Assembly: GCA_029212745.1 (NCBI GenBank)
Contig: JARGOL010000006.1
Span: forward strand, 150,582 to 214,581
Reading direction: 5' to 3'
Source: Alcanivoracaceae bacterium
GTDB lineage: Bacteria > Pseudomonadota > Gammaproteobacteria > Pseudomonadales > Alcanivoracaceae
Length of the DNA: 64,000 bases
Shown here: one piece after another, positions 19,144 through 30,279 of the stretch
Position numbering within the stretch: the first letter of the stretch is position 1
How the letters are laid out: every line of letters starts with the position of its first letter
The notes under the pieces: model-generated
Databases searched by the model: none
Seen by the model: only the letters and a program-made list of their open reading frames with translations
Told to the model about the DNA's origin: nothing
Made by a program: the position numbers and the translations under genes

Positions 19144-22100
19144 ATGACCCTGTTACCCCAGCAAGCCCTGTTCCCCACCGGTCCCGACCGTCACCGGGAC
19201 TGGGCCGGCCTGGACCAGGGCAATGCCGCCGCGGTGCTGGCCGAACTGGCGCCGCAACAGGAAGGTCCGCTGCTGGTGGTGACACCGGATTCCAGCAGCG
19301 CCCAGCAACTGTTTGACGCGCTCGGCTTCTACCTCGCCGATGAAAGCGTGGAGGTGCTGTTCTTCCCGGACTGGGAAACCCTGCCCTACGACCTGTTCTC
19401 GCCGCACCAGGACATCATCAGCGACCGCATCAGTGTGCTGCACCGCCTGCCGCGTATCCGCCAGGGCATTGTCATTGCCCCGGTGAACACCCTGATGCAG
19501 CGTCTGGCCCCGCGCCCCCACGTGGAAGGCAACAGCTTCCTGCTCAAGCGCGGCGAGCGGTTCGACCTGGAAACCACACGCGAGCAACTGGCCGCCTGCG
19601 GCTATCGCCAGCGTGACAATGTCTACGAGCATGGCGAATTCGCCGTCCGTGGCGCCATCGTCGATATCTTCCCCATGGGGGCCGAACAGCCGTTCCGGGT
19701 GGAGCTGTTCGATGACGAGATCGAGTCGCTGCGCCTGTTCGACCCGGAGACCCAGCGCAGTTCCGAACAGGTCCAGGAGCTGCGGCTGCTGCCGGCGGCG
19801 GAATACCCGCTCACCGAAGACGGCATCGACCAGTTCCGCCGGCGCTTTCGCGACACCTTTGACGTCGACCACCGCAACTGCCCGCTCTACCAGGACATTG
19901 CCGAGGGCCATGCCACTGCCGGTGTCGAGTACTACCTGCCCCTGTTCTTCGATGAACTCAGCCAGCTGTTCGACTACCTGCCGGCCAACAGCCAGATCGT
20001 CCAGCTCAAGGGCACCGACGATGCCGCCAGCCACTTCTGGGAGGAAGTGCAGTCGCGCTATGAAAGCCGTCGCCACGACATCCAGCGGCCGCTGCTGGCA
20101 CCGAGCGCCATCTTCCTGCGCCCGGACGAACTGAACGGCCAGTACAACCGCTACCCGCGTGCGCGCATTGCCGACAAGGGCATCGACTTCCCGTTCCAGC
20201 AATCCCCGGTGTTCCAGGCGGACAAGGACGGCAACCCGGCCACCGCCCTGAAGGCCTGGCTGCAACAGCATCCTGACCTGCGCGTGTTGTTGTGTGCAGA
20301 AACCGCTGGCCGCCGCGAAGCCTTGCTGACACTGGCCCAGAAAGCCGGCCTGCAACCGGAAATGGTGGATGGCTGGCAGGCCTTCGACCGTGGCCATGCA
20401 CCGCTGTGCCTGACCGTGGGCGAGCTGGACCAGGGCTTCGTGGCTGAAGACTATGGCGTTGCCGTGATTGCCGAAGCGCAGCTGTACGGCGACCGGGTGA
20501 TGCAACGCCGCCGCCGGCGCACCACGGAAACCACCAACGAGCAGGCATTCCGCTCCCTGGGCGAACTCACCACCGGCTCACCGGTGGTGCACATTGATCA
20601 CGGTGTGGGCCGTTACCAGGGCCTGGTGCACATGGACATCGACAACCAGCCGCACGAATTCCTGCTGCTGGAATACGCCGGCGGCGACAAGCTGTATGTG
20701 CCGGTTTCGTCACTGCACCTGATCAGTCGCTACGGCGCTGGCGACCCGGATCATGCGCCGCTCACTCGCCTGGGCTCGGAACAATGGAGCAAGGCACGCC
20801 AGAAAGCCGCCGAGAAAGTGAACGACGTGGCGGCAGAACTGCTCAACACCTATGCCCGTCGCGAAGCCCGTGAGGGCCGGCGTTTCAAGGTGGAGGAAGC
20901 CGACTACCAGCGCTTTGCCGCCGGCTTTCCGTTCGAGGAAACACCGGACCAGCAGCTGGCCATCAAGAATGTCCTGCTGGACCTGGAAGCGGGCCGCCCC
21001 ATGGATCGCCTGGTCTGCGGTGACGTCGGCTTTGGCAAGACCGAAGTGGCCATGCGCGCCGCGTTCGTGGCAGTGCAGAACGGCGCCCAGGTGGCCATCC
21101 TCGTGCCCACCACCCTGCTCGCCCAGCAGCATTTCGAATCCTTCAGCGACCGCTTTGCCGACTGGCCGGTAACCATCGAGGTGATGAGCCGTTTTCGCAG
21201 CAACAAGGAACGCGAGGCGGTGTTGCAGCGTCTCGCCGAGGGCAAGGTGGACATCGTCGTCGGCACCCACCAGTTGCTGCAACCGGGCATTACCTTCAAG
21301 GACCTGGGCCTGCTGGTGGTGGACGAAGAACACCGCTTCGGCGTCCGTCACAAGGAACGCCTGAAGGAATTACGCGCCGAGTGCGACATCCTCACCATGA
21401 CCGCCACACCGATCCCGCGCACACTGAACATGTCGCTCTCGGGTATGCGTGACATTTCCATCATCGCCACGCCGCCGGAAAAACGGCTGTCGGTGAAGAC
21501 CTTCGTGCAGCAGAAAGACAGCGGCATCATCCGCGAGGCCATCCTGCGCGAGCTGCTCCGCGGTGGCCAGGTGTATTACCTGCACAACGACATCGAACGC
21601 ATGGAACGCACCGCCGAAGAGATTCATGAACTGGTACCCGATGCGCGTGTGGTCACCGCCCATGGCCAGATGCGCGAGCGCGACCTGGAAGCAGTGATGA
21701 GCGATTTCTATCACCGCCGCTTCAACGTGCTGGTGTGCTCCACCATTATCGAGACCGGCATCGATGTGCCCAGTGCCAACACCATTGTCATCGAGCGCGC
21801 TGACAAGTTCGGCCTGGCACAGCTGCACCAGCTGCGTGGTCGCGTGGGCCGTTCCCATCACCAGGCCTATGCCTACCTGCTGACACCGCCGCCGAAGGTG
21901 ATGACAAAGGACGCGCGCAAACGGCTGGAAGCGATCGAGTCGGCAAGCGACCTGGGTGCCGGCTTCATGCTTGCCAGCCATGACCTGGAGATCCGCGGAG
22001 CCGGCGAGTTGCTTGGCGATGAACAGCACGGCCATATCGAGTCCATCGGCTTTTCCCTCTATATGGAGATGCTGGAGCAGGCAGTGGAGTCCCTGCGCCG

Positions 22101-22581
22101 GGGCGAGCAGCCGGACACCAGCAAGCCCCTGTCCGGCGGGCCGGATGTTAACCTGCGCATCCCGGCGCTCATTCCGGATGACTACCTGCCGGACGTATTT
22201 ACCCGCCTGACCCTGTACAAACGCATTGCCGGCTGCCGCAACCACGACCAGCTGGACGCCCTGCAAGTGGAAATGATTGACCGTTTCGGCCTGCTGCCGC
22301 AGCAGGTGAAATACCTGTTTGCCGTGACCGAACTGCGCCTGCGGGCGGAACAGCTGGGTATCGCCAAGGTCGACACCACGGCGAAGAGCACCCGGCTGGA
22401 ATTTTCCGAGAAAACAGCGGTCGACCCACTGGTACTGGTGAAACTGGTACAGTCGGCGCCGACCCGCTACAAGCTGGAGGGCGCCACGGCGCTGAAGTTC
22501 ATTGCCGACGCGGACAGCTACGACGAACGCCTCGAGGTTGTGAACGGATTACTGGACACACTGGCCGGCACCAGCAGATAG
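19144..22581 (+). CDS. mfd: Transcription-repair coupling factor
   Basis: Removes RNA polymerase stalled at DNA lesions and recruits UvrA. The ATG at 19144 gives 1145 residues, the normal size; the frame is open from 19042, but those residues are not Mfd-like. Domain order: UvrB-like module (about 1-340), RNA-polymerase-interaction domain (about 475-540), RecG-like translocase with Walker A GDVGFGKTEV and VDEEHRFG box, helicase motifs through QLRGRVGR, and the C-terminal TRCF domain. An extended -10-like TACAAT lies about 40 bases upstream. Confidence 0.97.
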   Translation: MTLLPQQALFPTGPDRHRDWAGLDQGNAAAVLAELAPQQEGPLLVVTPDSSSAQQLFDALGFYLADESVEVLFFPDWETLPYDLFSPHQDIISDRISVLHRLPRIRQGIVIAPVNTLMQRLAPRPHVEGNSFLLKRGERFDLETTREQLAACGYRQRDNVYEHGEFAVRGAIVDIFPMGAEQPFRVELFDDEIESLRLFDPETQRSSEQVQELRLLPAAEYPLTEDGIDQFRRRFRDTFDVDHRNCPLYQDIAEGHATAGVEYYLPLFFDELSQLFDYLPANSQIVQLKGTDDAASHFWEEVQSRYESRRHDIQRPLLAPSAIFLRPDELNGQYNRYPRARIADKGIDFPFQQSPVFQADKDGNPATALKAWLQQHPDLRVLLCAETAGRREALLTLAQKAGLQPEMVDGWQAFDRGHAPLCLTVGELDQGFVAEDYGVAVIAEAQLYGDRVMQRRRRRTTETTNEQAFRSLGELTTGSPVVHIDHGVGRYQGLVHMDIDNQPHEFLLLEYAGGDKLYVPVSSLHLISRYGAGDPDHAPLTRLGSEQWSKARQKAAEKVNDVAAELLNTYARREAREGRRFKVEEADYQRFAAGFPFEETPDQQLAIKNVLLDLEAGRPMDRLVCGDVGFGKTEVAMRAAFVAVQNGAQVAILVPTTLLAQQHFESFSDRFADWPVTIEVMSRFRSNKEREAVLQRLAEGKVDIVVGTHQLLQPGITFKDLGLLVVDEEHRFGVRHKERLKELRAECDILTMTATPIPRTLNMSLSGMRDISIIATPPEKRLSVKTFVQQKDSGIIREAILRELLRGGQVYYLHNDIERMERTAEEIHELVPDARVVTAHGQMRERDLEAVMSDFYHRRFNVLVCSTIIETGIDVPSANTIVIERADKFGLAQLHQLRGRVGRSHHQAYAYLLTPPPKVMTKDARKRLEAIESASDLGAGFMLASHDLEIRGAGELLGDEQHGHIESIGFSLYMEMLEQAVESLRRGEQPDTSKPLSGGPDVNLRIPALIPDDYLPDVFTRLTLYKRIAGCRNHDQLDALQVEMIDRFGLLPQQVKYLFAVTELRLRAEQLGIAKVDTTAKSTRLEFSEKTAVDPLVLVKLVQSAPTRYKLEGATALKFIADADSYDERLEVVNGLLDTLAGTSR

Positions 22582-22603
22582 TGTCGCCTGCGGAGGACTT
22601 ACC

Positions 22604-23509
22604 ATGCGTTACCTTTTGATTGCGGTGTTCAGCCTGTTGCCGGCCCTGACCGTGGCGAATGCGGCAGCGGAAACGGAGACGGCCAGCAACCCCTACACCG
22701 AGCTGTCGGCGCCGGAGCTTCGTCGCAAGATCGCGGCGGTGGACGAGATCTACAAGGAAAACTGGTACCAGGTGGAGCTGGTGGCGTTTTCCCGCCGCAG
22801 TGCCATCACCCAGGAATACTGGCGCCTGGACAAGCGTCCCCAGCTGAATGCCGACAACGCCATTCACCCGGCCGCCGGCACACCTGCCACCCTGCCTGAG
22901 CAAAGCGATGCCATTGACCAGAAAGCGGCAGCCTCAGGCGCCTGGCGTGTCATCGACAATGCCGACATGTCGCTGGACAGCATGGCCACGCGCATGGCCG
23001 ATAGCGGCGAATACCGCATCCTGCTGCAGACGGCCTGGCGCCAACCGGTGCGCGAGCGCAGCGTGGCGTTCCCGGTCTACGTCCGCGGCGGTGACGCCAT
23101 CGCGGTATTCCCCGAGCAGCCGGATGCTGATGGCACCCTGCCCACTGGCGCAGACAGCGCCGGGCAATCCGGCTTGCCGCCGCTGGAGCTGAACGAAGGC
23201 ATCAACGACCCGATTGCAGAACAGATGCCCGACGCCCTGCAGGTGGACGCCACCGAACCGGAATTCCAGGCACTGCTGCGCATCCACCTGTCGCGTTACC
23301 TGCATATCGAGCCCGACGCCTGGTTCACCGATACCAGCGCCGACGGCCAGCGTTTCTGGGTCAACATCGACCAGAAGCGACGCATGCGCAGCGAGGAACT
23401 GCACTACCTGGATCACCCGCTGTTCGGCCTGCTGGTGCGACTGATGCCCTACGAGACTGACGAGCAGAAACAACTGGCGTTGATGGAAAAGGCGCTGAAG
23501 GCGAAGTAA
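22604..23509 (+). CDS. csiV: Peptidoglycan-binding protein CsiV family
   Basis: 301-residue exported protein with a signal peptide (about 1-20, cleavage near VANAAA). The core begins NWYQVELVAFSRR and continues with WRLDKRPQL, segments typical of the CsiV family described in Vibrio as a peptidoglycan-binding protein. The C-terminal half has the LDHPLFGLLVRL segment. It lies 22 bases after mfd on the same strand, a gene pair I recall as conserved in Pseudomonas. Exact function here is unproven. Confidence 0.8.
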   Translation: MRYLLIAVFSLLPALTVANAAAETETASNPYTELSAPELRRKIAAVDEIYKENWYQVELVAFSRRSAITQEYWRLDKRPQLNADNAIHPAAGTPATLPEQSDAIDQKAAASGAWRVIDNADMSLDSMATRMADSGEYRILLQTAWRQPVRERSVAFPVYVRGGDAIAVFPEQPDADGTLPTGADSAGQSGLPPLELNEGINDPIAEQMPDALQVDATEPEFQALLRIHLSRYLHIEPDAWFTDTSADGQRFWVNIDQKRRMRSEELHYLDHPLFGLLVRLMPYETDEQKQLALMEKALKAK

Positions 23510-23596
23510 CGGCAGCAGATTGCCGGGAGGGTTCGCGGCGTGCACGCCGCGCCTGCGGTCATCGAGGGTTGGCGGTTTGGTCAGGGTGTGGGGATG

Positions 23597-23648
23597 CCCT
23601 CACCCTGTCCCTCACCCTCACCCTGACCCTCTCCCACCGGGAGAGGGG
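23597..23648 (+). repeat. REP-like repeat, copy 1
   Basis: A run of CCCTCACCC-type units leads into a perfect hairpin CCCTCTCCC-acc-GGGAGAGGG (23627-23647). Same family as the copies at 23715 and 32922. It lies between the convergent genes csiV and mtnP. Confidence 0.7.
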
Positions 23649-23714
23649 ACTCTCGAGGAAGCGTGCAGGGACACTCCCCTCCCCACCCGACACCACAGCA
23701 ATCAAAAAAACGCC

Positions 23715-23747
23715 CCCTCTCCCTCCGGGAGAGGGCCGGGGTGAGGG
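23715..23747 (-). repeat. REP-like repeat, copy 2 (inverted relative to copy 1)
   Basis: Hairpin CCCTCTCCC-tcc-GGGAGAGGG followed by CCGGGGTGAGGG, the opposite order to copy 1, so the two form an inverted pair in the csiV/mtnP gap. Such pairs between convergent genes can end transcription from both sides. Confidence 0.7.
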
Positions 23748-23780
23748 CCCGCCAAACGGCTGCATCGCCCCTCGCCGCCG

Positions 23781-25095
<1,315 letters not shown>

Positions 25096-25099
<4 letters not shown>

Positions 25100-26202
25100 T
25101 GGCCCTCCCCCGCCGGCGCATCGGCCGACTCGTTGAACACATGCAGCGTCCGTGTGGGGAAAGCGAACTCGGCGCCATGCTCTTCGACAATGGCCATCAC
25201 CTTCAAAAGAATTTCCTGCTTGATCTCATGGAAGCGCACCCAATCCGTGGTCTTGGTAAAGGTGTAGATAAAGAACTCCAGGTGCGAGGCGCCGTAACTG
25301 TCGAAGTTCACCATCAGGGTGTGACCAGTCTCGATCTCCGGGTGGTTCTCCAGCATCTTGCGCACATCCTTGCAGATCGGCTCCATCAGGTGCCCATCGC
25401 TGTAGCGGATGCCGAGCTTTTCATAAATGCGGCGATTGAGCATGCGTGACGGGTTCTCCACCACGATGGAGGCAAACATGGAGTTGGGAATGTACAGCGG
25501 CCGCTTGTCGAACGTGCGGATGCGCGTCAGCCGCCAGCCGATGTCCTCCACCGTGCCCTCGATGGCACGGTCCGGGGAGCGCACCCAGTCACCCACCTTG
25601 AAGGGCTTGTCCAGGTAGATCATCAGGCCACCGAAGAAGTTGGCCAGCAGATCCTTGGCAGCAAAACCCACTGCCACGCCACCGACGCCACCAAAGGCCA
25701 GCACCCCGGAAATGGAGTAACCCAGGGTCTGCAGGATGATCAGCAACGCCGTGATGATGACGGACACGCGCAACAGCTTGGCAATGGCCTTGGCCGTGGT
25801 CTTGTCCATGGGCTTGGACAGACGCTCCGGATTAATGACGTTGGTTTCGGCAAACGAGATGAAGCGGGTAAAGAACATGGCGATGATAACAATATGCGCC
25901 ACTTCCCGTGCTTGGGGCAGGTAGTTGAACAGCTCCGTCTCGGTGACGTTCTGCAGCACGCGCACGGCAAACGAAATACCGATGGTCCAGACAAACAGGC
26001 GCACCGGGATCCGGGCAGCCTCCAGCAAGGCGTCGTCCCACAGGCTTTCCGACTTGGCGACGATACGATCGGCCAGGTCAACCAGACGCATGAGGATGAA
26101 ATTGCTCGCCACGGTCAGAAAGACGATGACAAACACCTGCGTCAGCCACACCTCGGTATCGGTGGACGGCTGAAAGAAACTGCTCAACTGAATGCTGTCC
26201 AT
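25096..26202 (-). CDS. MscS-family mechanosensitive channel
   Basis: 368-residue small-conductance mechanosensitive channel. About five helices precede the pore helix with the Gly/Ala-rich GVLAFGGVGGVAVGFAAKD, followed by the beta domain with FKVGDWV and the vestibule. Extra N-terminal helices make it YnaI-like rather than E. coli MscS-like (286 residues). It follows nagZ by 3 bases and overlaps hpt by 4. Confidence 0.9.
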
Positions 26203-26205
26203 GGA

Positions 26206-27213
26206 TTACCCCAGCAGTTGTTGGGCCCGCGCTTGCGCATCGGCAAGCGCCAGGGACGAAGACGGTTGGCTGGCAGACAAGGTCGTGGCGGCCACCAGCG
26301 ATGCATCAGGCTGCCATTGCTCGAGACTCTGTGCCACCTGCACAGCACCGGCACGGTCGTTGCAGACCAGCACCATGTCACACCCGGCACCCAGCGCGGC
26401 ACGGGCACGGGCCGGGTAATCACCGGCGAAGGCGGCGCCGGCCATGGCCAGGTCATCGGAGAAGATCACGCCCTTGAAGCCCAGTTCCTGGCGCAACACG
26501 TCCTGCAACCAGAAACGGGAAAACCCGGCCGGATTGTCATCCGCCGCCGTGTACACCACATGCGCAGGCATGATGCCTTTCAGGCGCGCCGCCAGGTGCT
26601 TGAACGGCAGCAGGTCCTGGGCGCGGATATCCGCCAGGGAACGCTCATCCACCGGCAGTTCCAGGTGCGAATCCGCCGCCACATGGCCATGCCCGGGGAA
26701 GTGCTTGCCGGTGGCCGCCATGCCGGCATCCGCCATGCCATCAATGAATGCGCCGGCCAGTGCCACCACCTGCCCCGGCTCCCGGCCAAACGCCCGGTCG
26801 CCGATGACCTCGGAGTGACCAAAGTCCAGGTCCAGCACCGGGGCAAAACTGATATCGATGCCGCAGTCCACCAGTTCGCTGGCCATCAACGCACCCAGCT
26901 GGCGGGCAGCCAGAGCGCCCTCGGCGCGATCACGGGCATACAGCTCGCCCAGCGCCGCCATGGGTGGCAGCCGTGTGAAGCCGTCACGGAAGCGCTGCAC
27001 GCGCCCGCCTTCCTGGTCCACGGCGATGAGAATATCGGGACGCACGGCACGGACGGCATCCACCAGCGCGCACAGCTGCGCACGGTCTTCGTAGTTGCGG
27101 GTAAAGAAGATCAGGCCGCCGGTGGCCGGGTGCGCCAGTAGCTCGCGGTCTTCGGCGGTGAGTTCGGTGCCGTCGATGTCGAGCATCAGGACGGGGGCAA
27201 TGGCATCAGGCAT
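26206..27213 (-). CDS. nagZ: Beta-N-acetylhexosaminidase NagZ
   Basis: Cytosolic family 3 glycosidase that removes GlcNAc from anhydro-muropeptides during cell-wall recycling. The hallmark [18 protein letters not shown] loop, carrying the catalytic His-Asp pair, is present, and the DDL segment containing the nucleophile lies in IFSDDLAM. 335 residues, no signal peptide. It is flanked by a cytosolic YkuD protein upstream (8-base gap) and mscS downstream. Confidence 0.95.
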   Translation of the reverse strand: MPDAIAPVLMLDIDGTELTAEDRELLAHPATGGLIFFTRNYEDRAQLCALVDAVRAVRPDILIAVDQEGGRVQRFRDGFTRLPPMAALGELYARDRAEGALAARQLGALMASELVDCGIDISFAPVLDLDFGHSEVIGDRAFGREPGQVVALAGAFIDGMADAGMAATGKHFPGHGHVAADSHLELPVDERSLADIRAQDLLPFKHLAARLKGIMPAHVVYTAADDNPAGFSRFWLQDVLRQELGFKGVIFSDDLAMAGAAFAGDYPARARAALGAGCDMVLVCNDRAGAVQVAQSLEQWQPDASLVAATTLSASQPSSSLALADAQARAQQLLG

Positions 27214-27221
27214 GACGGGCC

Positions 27222-27698
27222 TTATTCTTCGATGACGACGGGACAGCCCACGGTGACGCGATCAAACAGGTCGATGATATCGGCGTTGCGCATGCGCACA
27301 CAGCCATGACTGCGCGGCACGCCCATGGGTTCGCTGTCAGGTGTGCCGTGAATATAGATGAAGCGTCGCATGGAATCCACGGACCCGAGCCGGTTGCGGC
27401 CCGGCTCGCACCCGCTCAACCAGAGGATACGTGACAGGATCCAGTCCCGGCCGGGATGGGCCTCAGCGAGCGCCGGGGAATACACCTCACCGGTGGGCCG
27501 GCGGCCGACAAACACGGCGTTCTCCGGCTGGCCGGCGCCGATGCGCGCACGAATGACGTGACTGCCGCGCGGCGTGCAATTGCTGCCTTCGGCCTCACCC
27601 GGGCCGTTGGCGGCTGTGGAGACCGGCCAGGTGGTCACCCCGCCCTGGTCATCGGTCAGGGTAAGGATCTGCTCGGCAATGCTGACGCGTATCTGCAT
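27222..27698 (-). CDS. YkuD-domain protein, probable cytosolic L,D-carboxypeptidase
   Basis: 158 residues consisting of little more than a YkuD catalytic domain. The motif is complete: [10 protein letters not shown] (His), SHGCVRM (catalytic Cys) and the following Arg/Asn residues. There is no signal peptide, lipobox or transmembrane helix, so it should stay in the cytosol and cannot cross-link peptidoglycan in the periplasm. Cytosolic YkuD proteins of this size (ElsL/LdtK of Acinetobacter baumannii) trim tetrapeptides during muropeptide recycling in place of LdcA. Its position between psrA and nagZ supports that role. Confidence 0.8.
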   Translation of the reverse strand: MQIRVSIAEQILTLTDDQGGVTTWPVSTAANGPGEAEGSNCTPRGSHVIRARIGAGQPENAVFVGRRPTGEVYSPALAEAHPGRDWILSRILWLSGCEPGRNRLGSVDSMRRFIYIHGTPDSEPMGVPRSHGCVRMRNADIIDLFDRVTVGCPVVIEE

Positions 27699-27703
27699 GG
27701 CAT

Positions 27704-28336
27704 TCAGGATGCCTGCACCGACGCGCGGATACCACCGGCCAGGAAGGCGATCAGGCGCTTGTCCACATCCCCTGGCCCGAGGTCATCACCGAAGTCGGCC
27801 TTGCAGATGGCACGCAGGCTGTCCATGCCCGAGAGGGTAAAGATGGTGGAGCCGAGGGCGAAGTGCACGCGCCAGAACAGTTCCATGGGCGAGACATCCG
27901 GCACCGCCTGCTGCAGGCGCATCAGGAAGCGGGTAAAGACATCGCCGTAACGCTCGCGCAGGAACTTGCGCAGGTGGCCCTGCCCCTGGGTGTAGCCCAG
28001 GCCGGACAGGCGGAAGAAGATGGCCACGCGGCGGGCATCACCCTGCTGGGCCGCCACCGAAGTGTGCGACACCAGCGACAGCAGGGCTTCCAGGCTGACC
28101 TCGTCATCGGCCATGTCGCGCAGCTTTTCGTCCAGGCGCACACAGAAGGCCTCCAGGAAGCGCTGGAAAACGGCCTGTATCAGCGCCTCCTTGGAGCCGA
28201 AGTGGTAATTCACCGCCGCCAGGTTGACCCCTGCCTTGCTGGTGATGGCACGCAGGCTGGTCTCGGCAAAGCCTTTCTCGGCAAACAGGGCCTCGGCGGT
28301 ATCCAGGATACGGTCAACGGTGGAGCTTGGTGGCAT
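27704..28336 (-). CDS. psrA: TetR-family fatty-acid-responsive regulator PsrA
   Basis: 210-residue TetR repressor whose N-terminal half closely follows Pseudomonas PsrA as I recall it: VDRILDTAEALFAEKGFAET followed by SLRAITSKAGVNLAAVNYHF and GSKEALIQAVF. PsrA binds long-chain fatty acids such as oleate and controls beta-oxidation, rpoS and itself. The ATG at 28336 is preceded by GGGGA; the open frame extends to 28615, but those residues are not family-like. A PsrA consensus site lies 58-71 bases upstream. It is the first gene of a six-gene minus-strand operon. Confidence 0.88.
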   Translation of the reverse strand: MPPSSTVDRILDTAEALFAEKGFAETSLRAITSKAGVNLAAVNYHFGSKEALIQAVFQRFLEAFCVRLDEKLRDMADDEVSLEALLSLVSHTSVAAQQGDARRVAIFFRLSGLGYTQGQGHLRKFLRERYGDVFTRFLMRLQQAVPDVSPMELFWRVHFALGSTIFTLSGMDSLRAICKADFGDDLGPGDVDKRLIAFLAGGIRASVQAS

Positions 28337-28393
28337 GGCAGGTCCCCAGCTGGCGCAACAGTCGGGCGCCATGGGCACCCGGATCAGCAAACA

Positions 28394-28407
28394 CAAACAA
28401 ACGTTTG
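28394..28407 (-). promoter_or_regulatory. PsrA-binding box
   Basis: The site reads CAAAC, 4 bases, GTTTG and exactly fits the published PsrA pattern (G/C)AAAC-N2-4-GTTT(G/C). It overlaps a perfect CAAACGTTTG palindrome (28398-28407). Placed 58 bases before psrA and 126 bases before the divergent dehydrogenase, it could regulate both. Confidence 0.75.
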
Positions 28408-28532
28408 AAACGTCTGTATGTTGGCGCAACCGCCCGGCCCGGGCAACCCTTCGCGCCGGCATCACACACAGGGGCGCGTGAAGGGTGTACCATGCCGCTT
28501 CACGTGAATAACCGCCCTGAGGGAGTCTTTCC

Positions 28533-29762
28533 ATGTCAGACAAGCCGTTCCAGATCGTCGTTTTCGGTGCCACCAGCTTTGTGGGCCAGATCATCTGCCA
28601 GTACCTGACAGACACCTACGGCGTGGACGGCGACGTCAAATGGGCCGCCGCCGGGCGCAACCCGGACAAGCTGGAGCAGGTAAAGGCCTCCCTGGGCAGC
28701 AAGGCCGCCGCCCTGCCCCTGCTGCAGGCAGATGCCAATGACCCGGGCCAGCTGGCCGACCTGTGCAACATGACCGATGTGGTGCTCTCCACCGTCGGCC
28801 CCTATGCCCTGTACGGCGAGCCCATGGTGAAAGCCTGCGTGGAAACCGGCACCGACTATGTGGACCTCACCGGTGAAACCCAGTGGATCCGCGCCATGCT
28901 GCTCAAGTACGAAGCCAAGGCGAAAGAATCCGGCGCCCGCATCGTGAACTGCTGCGGCTTTGACTCCATCCCTTCCGACCTTGGCGTGCACTTCCTGCAG
29001 AAGCAGGCCCAGGAGCAGTTCGGCGCGCCCTGCACGCGCGTCAAGATGCGCGTCAAAGCCGCCAAAGGCGCCATGTCTGGCGGCACCGTGGCGAGCATGC
29101 TCAACATTGCCCAGGAAGCGGCAAAGGACAAGGAACTGCGCAAGCAGCTGGCCAACCCCTACGCCCTGTGCATCGACAATGCCGTAAGCAGCGAACGCCA
29201 GCCCGATGTGAAATCCGCCACCTTTGATGACGACTTCGGCGTTTGGCTGGCCCCGTTCGTGATGGCCGCCATCAACACCCGTGTGGTGCACCGCTCCAAC
29301 GCCCTGCTCAATGGCACCTACGGCAACAACTTCGCCTACGACGAGGCCATGATCACCGGCAAAGGCACCAAGGGCTGGCTGGCGGCCCAGAGCATCACCG
29401 CTGCCATGGGCGGCTTCCTGGTGGCGTCCGTGATCAAGCCCACCCGCTGGCTGATGGAAAAGACCTTCCTGCCCGCCCCCGGCGAAGGCCCGAGCCCGGA
29501 AGCGCAAGAGAAAGGTTTCTACGACATCCGCCTCCATGGCATCACCGACAAGGGCGATGTGATTCGCACCAAGGTCACCGGTGACCGTGATCCGGGCTAT
29601 GGCTCTACTGCGAAGATGATTTCAGAGGCGGCGCTTTGCCTGGCAACGGAAACGCCGCGAACGCTCAAGCCTGGTGGCTTCTGGACGCCGGCAACGGCGC
29701 TGGGGGATAACCTGATTGAGCGGTTGGAGGCGAAGGCTGGCGTGCATTTCAGCGGGCAGTAA
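28533..29762 (+). CDS. Saccharopine dehydrogenase-like NAD(P)-binding protein
   Basis: 409 residues with an N-terminal Rossmann fold (VVFGATSFVGQIICQYL) and the family's TVGPYALYGEPMVKAC and DLTGET segments, followed by NCCGFDSIPSDLG. Proteins of this group include mycobacterial trans-acting enoyl reductases and lipid-associated oxidoreductases rather than true saccharopine dehydrogenases. A GAGGGAG ribosome-binding site precedes the ATG. It is divergent from psrA with the PsrA box between them, so fatty-acid regulation is plausible. The last 80 bases recur, diverged, at 30923-31002. Substrate unknown. Confidence 0.85.
   Translation: MSDKPFQIVVFGATSFVGQIICQYLTDTYGVDGDVKWAAAGRNPDKLEQVKASLGSKAAALPLLQADANDPGQLADLCNMTDVVLSTVGPYALYGEPMVKACVETGTDYVDLTGETQWIRAMLLKYEAKAKESGARIVNCCGFDSIPSDLGVHFLQKQAQEQFGAPCTRVKMRVKAAKGAMSGGTVASMLNIAQEAAKDKELRKQLANPYALCIDNAVSSERQPDVKSATFDDDFGVWLAPFVMAAINTRVVHRSNALLNGTYGNNFAYDEAMITGKGTKGWLAAQSITAAMGGFLVASVIKPTRWLMEKTFLPAPGEGPSPEAQEKGFYDIRLHGITDKGDVIRTKVTGDRDPGYGSTAKMISEAALCLATETPRTLKPGGFWTPATALGDNLIERLEAKAGVHFSGQ
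29683..29762 (+). repeat. Direct repeat A: 3' end of the dehydrogenase gene
   Basis: The last 80 bases of the gene, stop codon included, match 30923-31002 at 72 of 80 positions without gaps. This copy is in frame with the gene. Confidence 0.9.
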
Positions 29763-29890
29763 AGCTGCCCATTGTCCGTCAGGCACAATGGGCGGATTCA
29801 GGTCCCGGCGCTTGGCGTGACTGGCCCCGGTTGCTCCAGTCTCGCTCCATTACGATGGTGGCTCAGAACCCGGGGCCAGAACCCACGCCC

Positions 29891-30271
29891 TTATGCGGCG
29901 CTGCTGTCATGGTTGGAACGGTGTTTGATCAGACTCTCCGCTGGAATCGAGAACCTGTCGTGGAGCCCCTCGATCATCCGGAGTGTCAAAGGACGTTTAC
30001 GGGCCAGCACCTCGTAAACCCGGTTCTTGCGCCCGATTACCGGTACCAGATCATCAACGGTAAGACCCTGCTGCTCCATCCTGAACTTGATCGCCTCAAC
30101 CGGATCAGGGAAATCGACCGGATAATGCTGCCGCTCGTAGGCCTCAACCAACGTTACCAGGACATCCAGTCGATCCCCCTCCTCTGAACCAGCCTCCGCC
30201 GACATGAGGGATTCAATCTCCTTCAGTGTCGCCTGGTAGTCGGCTTCTGTCTTAACCGGACGGATGTCCAT
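29891..30271 (-). CDS. higA: HigA-type antitoxin
   Basis: 126-residue antitoxin beginning MDIRPVKTEADYQA, the typical start of proteobacterial HigA. The helix-turn-helix lies in the C-terminal half (about 75-115: EQQGLTVDDLVPVIGRKNRV). The ATG at 30271 has AGGTG before it; an earlier ATG at 30283 overlaps the toxin stop as ATGA and is an alternative. It should neutralise HigB and repress the operon through the palindrome at 30595-30609. Confidence 0.88.
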   Translation of the reverse strand: MDIRPVKTEADYQATLKEIESLMSAEAGSEEGDRLDVLVTLVEAYERQHYPVDFPDPVEAIKFRMEQQGLTVDDLVPVIGRKNRVYEVLARKRPLTLRMIEGLHDRFSIPAESLIKHRSNHDSSAA

Positions 30272-30279
30272 AAAGCACC

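Noticed and set aside
27222..27698. Periplasmic L,D-transpeptidase
   Set aside because: No export signal or anchor is present from any plausible start, so a periplasmic crosslinking role was not assigned.
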